A DNA stretch of 12,066 nt. Source: Candidatus Magasanikiibacteriota bacterium (GTDB lineage: Bacteria > Patescibacteriota > Patescibacteriia > Magasanikbacterales > GWA2-37-8). This document shows, piece after piece, positions 7,335 to 12,066 of the stretch (positions are counted from its first letter, which is position 1; each line of letters begins with the position of its first letter). A program made the position numbers and the translations under genes. Where the stretch lies: contig CAIOJG010000101.1 in the NCBI GenBank assembly GCA_903858555.1, positions 1-12,066 on the forward strand, written 5' to 3'. The notes beneath the pieces are model-generated. The model made no database searches and had not been told where the DNA came from. It saw nothing but the letters and a program-made list of their open reading frames with translations.

Positions 7335-8120
7335 TTATCTTCGCCACATACGTTTATTTTGACGCATCCTGTCTTTTCCATCAGACGATTCTTCTCGAAT
7401 ATCACGACCGGTCAACGCCAAAAACGCGTCTTCGAGCGAAGTGGTTTTTGTTTCTTCTTTTAAAGCCGCGGCTGTTCCTTGGCCAACAATCTTGCCGTGA
7501 TCCACAATAATAATTCTGTCAGAGACCCTTTCCGCCTCCTCCATATAATGAGTACTGAAAAATACGGTCATCTTCTCTTCGCGTGCCATTTTTTCTATAT
7601 ATTCCCAAATACGATTGCGGGTTTGCGGATCAAGCCCGAGAGTTGGTTCGTCTAAAAATAAAATCTTCGGGTGGTGAGTCAAACCACGCGCGATTTCCAA
7701 ACGACGCTTCATACCACCGGAAAATTCTTTTACAATATCATCTTTACGATCCCACAACTCCACAAATTTTAACAATTGTTCGATGCGCTCATCACGAAGT
7801 TTTTTTGGCACACCATAAAGTACCGCATGAAATTGCATATTTTCCCAAGCCGTCAATTCATCATCCAAGCTTGGATCTTGAAAAATAATTCCAAACGACC
7901 GACGGGCCGCATCGGAATGTAAGACCGGATCAATATTGTTTAGTTTTATCTGACCGGAAGTTGGTTCAAGCAGAGTAGTGAACATTTTTATCGTGGTTGT
8001 TTTGCCAGCGCCGTTTGGCCCCAAAAATGCCAAAATCTCCCCTGGTGCCACCGAAAAACTAATATCATCCACTGCCAAAAAATCTCCGTATTTTTTAGTT
8101 AAATGAATTGCGTCAATCAT
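7335..8120 (-). CDS. ABC transporter ATP-binding protein, DrrA/CcmA-like
   Basis: A 261-residue cytoplasmic ATPase that powers the ABC-2 permease encoded next. Walker A is GPNGAGKTT (34-42), the Q-loop glutamine is in IIFQDPS (Gln81), the signature is FSGGMKRR (133-140), Walker B is ILFLDEPTLGLD (153-164), and the switch histidine is His191 in STHYMEEAE. The sequence after about residue 225 (LEDAFLALTGRD) is the usual DrrA-type C-terminal element, ending in a short basic tail (MRQNKRMWRR). The start is three bases after the stop of the PEBP-like gene, so the two are co-transcribed. The ATPase and permease form a complete exporter. Confidence 0.95.
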   Translation of the reverse strand: MIDAIHLTKKYGDFLAVDDISFSVAPGEILAFLGPNGAGKTTTIKMFTTLLEPTSGQIKLNNIDPVLHSDAARRSFGIIFQDPSLDDELTAWENMQFHAVLYGVPKKLRDERIEQLLKFVELWDRKDDIVKEFSGGMKRRLEIARGLTHHPKILFLDEPTLGLDPQTRNRIWEYIEKMAREEKMTVFFSTHYMEEAERVSDRIIIVDHGKIVGQGTAAALKEETKTTSLEDAFLALTGRDIREESSDGKDRMRQNKRMWRR

Positions 8121-8123
8121 ATA

Positions 8124-8561
8124 TTATTTTTTAAATAATCCAATTAAGATAGCTTGATCCAAAATGTGTCCGCCGATAGCTTTTTCCAATTCCACTTGAT
8201 TTGTCTCAGCCGGCAAAAATAATTCAGTATCCAAAGCAAACAATTTAAAACGATAACGGTGTGTGCCGCTAGGCGGACACGGCGGAAAATATTGATTTGT
8301 CCCCGAAGAACCTACTCCAATTTCGGCTCCAACCGGTACGCTATTTTCCAGCAATTCAGTTATGTGCGCCGGGATATTCCATAAAATCCAATGACTAAAC
8401 ACACCTACAGTAGCGTCTGGATCATCAAGCACCAAAACCAAACTTTTAGTAACGAGCGGTACCTGCGACCATTGCAATGGCGGATTGACGCCCTCACCTA
8501 CGCAAGTATATTTTGCCGGCAGATTCCCACCATCTATAAAAACCGAACTGGTAATTTTCAT
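8124..8561 (-). CDS. YbhB/YbcL-type phosphatidylethanolamine-binding (PEBP) family protein
   Basis: A 145-residue small beta-fold protein of the PEBP/Raf-kinase-inhibitor-like family, without a signal peptide. Family marks: PPLQWSQVP (27-35), LVLDDPDA (43-50), FSHWILWNIP (55-64) and PPCPPSGTHRYRF (93-105), together forming the anion-binding pocket. The usual glycine-rich loop before PCPPSGTHRY is altered to GSSGTNQYF. Bacterial members have no settled function; ligand binding or protease inhibition have been proposed. It sits between DUF2127 and the ABC ATPase genes with 3-6 base gaps, so it is made together with the exporter, which may hint at a membrane- or envelope-related job. That link is only contextual. 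Confidence 0.93.
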   Translation of the reverse strand: MKITSSVFIDGGNLPAKYTCVGEGVNPPLQWSQVPLVTKSLVLVLDDPDATVGVFSHWILWNIPAHITELLENSVPVGAEIGVGSSGTNQYFPPCPPSGTHRYRFKLFALDTELFLPAETNQVELEKAIGGHILDQAILIGLFKK

Positions 8562-8567
8562 AAAAAA

Positions 8568-9038
8568 TTATTTAATTTTTTGTAATCTATTATACTCCAA
8601 CCAAGTCAAAACAATCATAAATACATCTACCACAGATATTACCGCCAAACCAGTAGAATGATTATGATACACGCGCACAATTTGATAAATCAAAAAAGCA
8701 CCAAATAAAAATATCGACAATGGATAAGCGAAAATTTTCTTTTTATAAATTAAAAATACCATTAATAAATTTATTATACCATGAAATAACAAATAAAACG
8801 CCACAAAATGTTGCGCACTAATTGAAAAGTTACGCGCACTTTTTAAAAAATACATGGCGATAAAATCATTGTGATGTTCGGTCAGTTCGTAGTTGGTAAA
8901 AGCGTACACTTCCAACTCCACCGCCCGACCATACAGCAACATCAAAATACCACCGACCACTTCCACGGTACCGTTGAATGCTTTGGCGGTAATCAAGGCC
9001 AAAAATAGTTGATGAATATATGACCAAACTCTTTTCAT
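8568..9038 (-). CDS. DUF2127 family integral membrane protein
   Basis: A 156-residue membrane protein with four predicted helices (about 10-37, 74-98, 103-123 and 130-148). The DUF2127 style shows in an N-terminal helix containing FNGTVEVVGGILMLLYG (21-37) and in the second helix with FYLLFHGIINLLMVFLI (81-97), where the family has a conserved HG(I/V)xN pattern. A histidine pair sits in the loop at 55-56 and HNHSTG lies between helices 3 and 4. The function of the family is not known. The gene follows the peroxiredoxin by 18 bases and precedes the PEBP-like gene by six. Confidence 0.8.
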   Translation of the reverse strand: MKRVWSYIHQLFLALITAKAFNGTVEVVGGILMLLYGRAVELEVYAFTNYELTEHHNDFIAMYFLKSARNFSISAQHFVAFYLLFHGIINLLMVFLIYKKKIFAYPLSIFLFGAFLIYQIVRVYHNHSTGLAVISVVDVFMIVLTWLEYNRLQKIK

Positions 9039-9056
9039 GTAAAACTAACTCTTAAA

Positions 9057-9530
9057 TTATTTTTGCAAATTGGTTAAATCCGCCAAAACTTCGGCGGCAT
9101 GTTCAGCCGGTTTTACGCCTTCGTAAACTTTGGCAATTTTGCCACTAGGATCAATCAAAAAAGATTCGCGCATCGTTCCCAAAAACTCTCTACCCATAAA
9201 CTTTTTTGGTTTATAGACATCATAGGCTTTGACCAACTCTTTGTCTTCATCTGCGAGCAAAGTGAATGGTAGCTCAAATTTATCCGCGAATTTACGATGA
9301 CTTTTCACCGAATTGGTGCTCACTCCAAATATTTTAGCTTTTATTTTATTAAAATTCGGCAAATTATCACGCAACGAGCAAGCCTCGGTCGTACAGCCTG
9401 GGGTATCATCCTTTGGATAAAAATACAATAAAACCCACTGACCGGCATAATCTTTGAGCGAATGAATTTTGCCGCCTTGATCCGGCAGATTAAATTCTGG
9501 GGCTTTATCGCCCACTTTAAGTTTGGACAT
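9057..9530 (-). CDS. bcp: Thiol peroxidase, PrxQ/Bcp-type peroxiredoxin
   Basis: Reduces hydrogen peroxide and organic peroxides in the cytoplasm using thiols supplied by thioredoxin-like partners. Length 157 residues, typical for the family. The active site is DDTPGCTTEACSLRD (41-55), with peroxidatic Cys46 and resolving Cys51, the Cys-x4-Cys spacing of alpha2-type PrxQ. The thioredoxin-like core shows VLLYFYPK (33-40), IFGVSTNSVKSHRKFADK (67-84), LPFTLLAD (86-93) and the C-terminal RESFLIDPSGKI. It is the first gene of the operon, about 25 bases from an extended -10 promoter, with no clear Shine-Dalgarno sequence. It is the only obvious oxidative-stress gene in the window. Confidence 0.96.
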   Translation of the reverse strand: MSKLKVGDKAPEFNLPDQGGKIHSLKDYAGQWVLLYFYPKDDTPGCTTEACSLRDNLPNFNKIKAKIFGVSTNSVKSHRKFADKFELPFTLLADEDKELVKAYDVYKPKKFMGREFLGTMRESFLIDPSGKIAKVYEGVKPAEHAAEVLADLTNLQK

Positions 9531-9554
9531 AAGAAAATATTATTTTACGTAACT

Positions 9555-9563
9555 ATTATACCA
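9555..9563 (-). promoter_or_regulatory. Extended -10 promoter for the bcp-ABC operon
   Basis: On the minus strand TGG-TATAAT (TATAAT at 9560-9555) stands about 24 bases before the bcp ATG. The position expected for the -35 element holds TCGCCA, a poor match, so the TGn extension would have to compensate. The spacer is occupied by the terminator hairpin at 9565-9587. Confidence 0.6.
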
Positions 9564-9587
9564 AAAAATCGCCGGATTGGCGATTTT
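9563..9587 (-). terminator. Hairpin terminator after the helicase operon
   Basis: AAAATCGCC and GGCGATTTT (9-bp perfect stem) flank loop AATCC on the minus strand, and six T in a row end the structure. It lies about 130 bases after the helicase stop and directly upstream of the bcp -10. The plus strand continues with TTTTATAAAT, so weak activity in that direction is possible. Confidence 0.65.
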
Positions 9588-9623
9588 ATAAATCACAGGA
9601 AAGGTCAGTGTGCATAACCGGAT

Positions 9624-9652
9624 TTGACAGAATAATCAATCTGTGGCATAAT
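9624..9652 (+). promoter_or_regulatory. Near-consensus promoter for a short plus-strand RNA
   Basis: TTGACA (9624-9629), an exact 17-base spacer and CATAAT (9647-9652), preceded by TGG as an extended -10. It matches 11 of 12 consensus bases, the best promoter in the window. It points away from every protein gene. The expected start is near 9659. Confidence 0.75.
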
Positions 9653-9664
9653 GTAGTCAATCCA

Positions 9665-9679
9665 GTCACACAGTGTGAC
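9665..9679. promoter_or_regulatory. Perfect 15-base palindrome, possible operator
   Basis: GTCACACAGTGTGAC is two 7-base arms around a central A, lying 12 bases after the -10 element of the plus-strand promoter. This is a usual place for a repressor site. The half-site text CAGTGTG also occurs at 9606-9612, upstream of the promoter. It could equally be the 5' hairpin of the RNA. Confidence 0.45.
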
Positions 9680-9688
9680 AACTCTTCT

Positions 9689-9722
9689 AAAGAATCAACC
9701 GGCAACGGTTGGTTCTTTTTTT
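9689..9722 (+). terminator. Strong plus-strand rho-independent terminator
   Basis: AAAGAATCAACCG (9689-9701), tetraloop GCAA and CGGTTGGTTCTTT (9706-9718) make a 13-bp stem with one G-U pair. A run of seven T (9716-9722) overlaps the stem end. In the minus direction no T-tract follows, so it does not serve the helicase gene. Confidence 0.85.
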
Positions 9723-10953
9723 AATTTTTATCCGACAACCGTTTAAATTCCTTATCCTTTTTCACCACAGCTTCATTTACTTTTAGCGCCATTTCATTGA
9801 TTCCCACCAAACAAACGCCATCTAGAGTCCGCACGCGCGATAAGGCCACATAGCCCATCCCTCGTTCAAACGACTTGGATAGGTCAATCTCAGCCGCATC
9901 CAAACTCATGCCCTGACTTTTGTGCACAGTCAAAGCCCAAGCCAAACGCAGTGGTACTTGTTTGATACTCGCCACCACCCCTTCGTCTTCTTCAAAATTC
10001 CAACTCACTGGCGTGGCCACAATCTCATTTTTGTCTTTAGCTTTCACTACCGGAAAACCATCGTCATCAAAATCCACCACTTCACCTAAAGTTCCGTTTA
10101 CATATCCCGCCTCATAATTATTTTTTACAAACATCACCACTGCTCCAATTTTTAATTTTAATTCACTCGGTACCGGATAACTCTTTTTTAAAAAATCCAC
10201 CAAATCTTGTGAGCCAGATTCAGTCATCCGGTAAGTTTTTTCTTCGTTATCCAAAGTAGAAAGCTCCTGACTATTGAGCACATCCACGTTCATATTGTGC
10301 GTGAATAATTTGGTAATCTTGGACAAATGCGTTACTTTTTTATTTAGTCGTGTGCGCAAAAAACTAAGTTCTTTTTCGCCCGCTTCATTGGTACGAATTT
10401 TGTTTAAAATATTTAAAAATTCCGGATCATCCTGACGAAATTGTTCATCTAAATAACAAACCTTGATCCCCGCTTCTTCCCAAGAAAAAGCTTGAAACGC
10501 AAATTCCGCGTCTTTACCAATCGGCGGCAGCTGAAAAAAATCTCCGCACAAAACAATCTGAATACCACCAAATGGAGAAAATGGATTTTTAGCGGCTTTG
10601 CAAATTTTATCCACCAAATCCAGACAGGCGGCATCGAGCATCGAGATTTCATCAATGATTAGCGTCTGAGTATTTTTTATCCGCTCAAATAAATCTTTGC
10701 GTTTTAATATTTTTTTAATTTGTTTAGCCGTCATTTTTTTGGCAATACCCATACCAGCCCAAGAGTGAATCGTACGACCGTTGAGATGGGTCGCTGCGAT
10801 ACCGGTCGAGGCTGTGATACCGACTTTAGTTTTGTTTTCTTTAAGATAATCTATGAATTGATTCAATAAAAAAGTCTTCCCCGATCCGGCCGAGCCAGTG
10901 AGGAAAACGTTGTCGCCGGATTGGAGGATTTGGAGGGCGTGGGATTGATTCAT
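9721..10953 (-). CDS. PIF1-like superfamily 1B DNA helicase
   Basis: ATP-driven 5'-3' helicase of the PIF1/RecD group, expected to unwind DNA forks, R-loops or G-quadruplexes. At 410 residues it is a compact helicase core without added domains. Motifs in order: Walker A GSAGSGKTFLL (20-30), motif Ia TASTGIAATHL (47-57) with TIHSWAGMG, Walker B LIIDEISMLD (98-107), motif III LCGDFFQLPP (135-144), EQFRQ (170-174), and near the end LTVHKSQGMSLD (341-352) and ALSRVRT (370-376) with arginine finger Arg373. The set of helicase motifs is complete. It starts one base after the stop of the 85-residue membrane protein gene and ends against the small RNA terminator. PIF1-like helicases occur in many bacteria; the cellular role here is not shown by the neighbours. 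Confidence 0.94.
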   Translation of the reverse strand: MNQSHALQILQSGDNVFLTGSAGSGKTFLLNQFIDYLKENKTKVGITASTGIAATHLNGRTIHSWAGMGIAKKMTAKQIKKILKRKDLFERIKNTQTLIIDEISMLDAACLDLVDKICKAAKNPFSPFGGIQIVLCGDFFQLPPIGKDAEFAFQAFSWEEAGIKVCYLDEQFRQDDPEFLNILNKIRTNEAGEKELSFLRTRLNKKVTHLSKITKLFTHNMNVDVLNSQELSTLDNEEKTYRMTESGSQDLVDFLKKSYPVPSELKLKIGAVVMFVKNNYEAGYVNGTLGEVVDFDDDGFPVVKAKDKNEIVATPVSWNFEEDEGVVASIKQVPLRLAWALTVHKSQGMSLDAAEIDLSKSFERGMGYVALSRVRTLDGVCLVGINEMALKVNEAVVKKDKEFKRLSDKN

Positions 10954-10954
10954 G

Positions 10955-11212
10955 TTATTTTTTCCCTTTCCCCCACCACTTCTTCACCACCGGCAAAGAT
11001 AAAGTAGACAGCATATACCCCACCGCCGGCCACAGAGCCTTGAGCCAAGGCAAACTCTCACCAATCATCATGAGCCAAAAAATAGCCACCACATACGTCC
11101 CGAACGCAATAAACAATCGTCTGGTCCAACTAGTTTCCCAAGCTTTATCCAACTCTACCTTTTTATTACGCTCTTTTATCAATTCGATTTCTTTCAAAAT
11201 GTCTTCGTTCAT
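10955..11212 (-). CDS. Small membrane protein with two predicted helices, unknown function
   Basis: 85 residues. A charged amphipathic N-terminus (1-24, rich in Lys and Glu) leads into ETSWTRRLF, then two hydrophobic helices (about 30-50 and 58-77). The end is very basic (KKWWGKGKK), favouring both termini inside the cell. No enzymatic motif is visible. It lies three bases after the stop of the gene at 11216-11842 and one base before the helicase start, so it is certainly part of that operon. I do not recognise the family. Confidence 0.75.
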   Translation of the reverse strand: MNEDILKEIELIKERNKKVELDKAWETSWTRRLFIAFGTYVVAIFWLMMIGESLPWLKALWPAVGYMLSTLSLPVVKKWWGKGKK

Positions 11213-11215
11213 ATT

Positions 11216-11842
11216 TTAATTCACAAATTCAAAACTCGTCGCGATCTTCTCCAACACTCCAGAAAAATACGACTTATCAAACTCTTTTATCGTGCCCGGC
11301 TCGTAGTTATAAATATTTCCAGAGTGCAATACCTCAGAAATTTCATAGCAACGTCCATTTTCTACACGACGATAATCGCGATATTCATATAAATTCCCCG
11401 CGCCCGCATCGGTGCCGGTAAATAAATTAAAATCTTTTCCGGAAATTTTTACTGTGCCCTGCGCTTGATCACCATTAATGATCTGCTGACAAATTGCAAC
11501 AGTACTGGTATCACTAGCCACACCCACCGCCACCACCGCTTCACTTAAATTTGTGCCATCAAATTTTGTCGAGCTTACAAATATCTGCACCACCGCATTT
11601 TTGGTAACGCTCAAAAAATTTCCGACATCATTACGAATTTCTGAATTCATCGGGTATAAAATTTCAAAACCAGATATTTTATCTTTAAACATACCAGATT
11701 TTACGCCTGCGATAATTTCTGGCGTAGCATTCAAATTATCTTCAGGCAGACTTTTTTTAAAAGACACAGAAAAAAACAACGCCAAAAAAACGATAGTCAA
11801 ACCACCAATCGCGCACAAAATTGGAAATAAGTATTTTTTCAT
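11216..11842 (-). CDS. Membrane-anchored extracytoplasmic protein, unknown function
   Basis: 208 residues: a short Lys-rich start, one hydrophobic segment (about 5-27) and a polar domain of about 180 residues that should lie outside the membrane. The Cys at position 10 is not in a proper lipobox (PILC, with Leu before it), so an uncleaved anchor is more likely than a lipoprotein. Two cysteines, Cys118 and Cys165, could form a disulfide. The domain begins with GFEILYPMN and ends with LEKIATSFEF, an alpha/beta pattern loosely reminiscent of PsbP-like folds, but I cannot name the family. It follows the SIMPL gene by ten bases and probably belongs to the same transcript. Confidence 0.75.
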   Translation of the reverse strand: MKKYLFPILCAIGGLTIVFLALFFSVSFKKSLPEDNLNATPEIIAGVKSGMFKDKISGFEILYPMNSEIRNDVGNFLSVTKNAVVQIFVSSTKFDGTNLSEAVVAVGVASDTSTVAICQQIINGDQAQGTVKISGKDFNLFTGTDAGAGNLYEYRDYRRVENGRCYEISEVLHSGNIYNYEPGTIKEFDKSYFSGVLEKIATSFEFVN

Positions 11843-11852
11843 GCAATTAAAA

Positions 11853-12066
11853 TTATTTTACACCCCATTTAGTTTTTACAGTCACCATTACCTGTTTGTC
11901 TACTGTGCGTGTATCATATGTACCATAATCCGACACATCCGTCGAATTTGGCGCCAACACCTGCACTACCCCACTAGCCGCACTACGCAATTCGCCCACT
12001 CCCTGACCGGCAGACTCTGCCAATTTTTGCGCACGATTTTTGGCATCTTTCATCGCATCGCCAAGC
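11853..12066 (-). CDS. SIMPL (DUF541) domain protein, C-terminal end (partial at window edge)
   Basis: The frame is open to the right edge, giving at least 70 residues and ending at TAA (11855-11853). The visible part starts LGDAMKDAKNRAQKLAESAG, matching the last helix of SIMPL domains (A-xx-A-xx-KA-xx-LA-xx-G-xx-LG). It goes on with ELRSAASGVVQVLAP and the closing beta strand DKQVMVTVKTKWGVK. Such proteins are usually secreted or periplasmic; the N-terminus that would show a signal sequence is outside the window. An internal ATG at 12053 is not the real start because the helix continues upstream of it. The biochemical role of the family is not settled. Confidence 0.8.
   Translation of the reverse strand, partial: LGDAMKDAKNRAQKLAESAGQGVGELRSAASGVVQVLAPNSTDVSDYGTYDTRTVDKQVMVTVKTKWGVK

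Larger units (their letters stand above)
9659..9722 (+). ncRNA. Putative small RNA of about 64 nt
   Basis: The stretch lies between a near-consensus promoter (9624-9652) and a strong terminator (9689-9722), making a complete plus-strand transcription unit in the gap between helicase and bcp. It contains no start codon followed by a useful frame. The RNA would carry two hairpins: a 5' one from the palindrome GTCACACAGTGTGAC (9665-9679, at about +7 to +21) and the 3' terminator stem with a GCAA tetraloop. A single-stranded linker of about nine bases (ACTCTTCT and flanks) lies between them and could pair with targets. The 3' end runs two bases into the helicase stop codon on the other strand. 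I recognise no known RNA family. It could instead be a decoy or a regulatory stub. Confidence 0.55.

Noticed and set aside
9659..9722. Small RNA as a known structural RNA (tRNA, tmRNA, 6S, SRP RNA)
   Set aside because: About 64 nt with only two simple hairpins; no cloverleaf, no CCA end, no SRP Alu/S-domain pattern and too short for 6S or tmRNA.
11811..11842. Lipoprotein signal in the 208-residue protein
   Set aside because: Cys10 is preceded by Leu and lies early in the hydrophobic stretch (PILC), so it does not meet the lipobox rule of a small residue before Cys.
1..12066. CRISPR array, insertion sequence or integrase
   Set aside because: No regularly spaced direct repeats, transposase or recombinase motifs or terminal inverted repeats were found, including at the edges of the dapD island.

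Overview
The window looks like a stretch of chromosome from a small-genome bacterium, most likely a member of the Patescibacteria (Candidate Phyla Radiation). This is an inference. It rests on AT-rich coding sequence, tightly packed one-strand operons with 0-20 base gaps, starts that mostly lack a good Shine-Dalgarno sequence, and a mix of housekeeping genes with membrane proteins of unknown role. No rRNA or taxonomic marker is present to settle it. TGA works as a stop here: the glycosyltransferase gene ends in an ATGA overlap with gltX.

Layout (every protein gene is on the minus strand, so transcription runs from high to low coordinates). (1) 12066-9721: C-terminal end of a SIMPL/DUF541 protein, a membrane-anchored protein of unknown function, an 85-residue two-helix membrane protein, and a PIF1-like DNA helicase. 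These probably form one operon, ending in a hairpin terminator at 9563-9587. (2) 9530-4806: a six-gene run with a promoter just upstream. It encodes a PrxQ/Bcp peroxiredoxin, a DUF2127 membrane protein, a YbhB/PEBP-like protein, an ABC ATPase with its ABC-2 permease, and an MsbA-like ABC half-exporter. It is closed by a strong terminator at 4764-4795. (3) 4766-3697: a single-gene unit with its own promoter, strong ribosome binding site and terminator. It carries dapD (tetrahydrodipicolinate N-succinyltransferase), is conspicuously GC-rich (two sampled 60-base lines are 65% GC, against 27% in a sampled line of the neighbouring ABC gene), and is broken by one in-frame TGA where DapD has tryptophan. 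(4) 3694-1: a new promoter followed by a large zinc-metallopeptidase-like protein (HELGH...EELKAD, resembling M49), a WecG/TagA/CpsF glycosyltransferase, and glutamyl-tRNA synthetase running off the left edge.

The only plus-strand transcription unit I can support is tiny. A near-consensus promoter (TTGACA, 17 bases, CATAAT) at 9624-9652 and a 13-bp hairpin terminator at 9689-9722 frame a transcript of about 64 nt, with a perfect 15-base palindrome just after the expected start. It has no reading frame and looks like a small RNA gene.

The most interesting points are the near-intact foreign-looking dapD with its single nonsense codon, the small RNA unit, and the divergent HELGH peptidase. Terminators abut or sit inside the next promoter at two junctions, which shows how compact the genome is.
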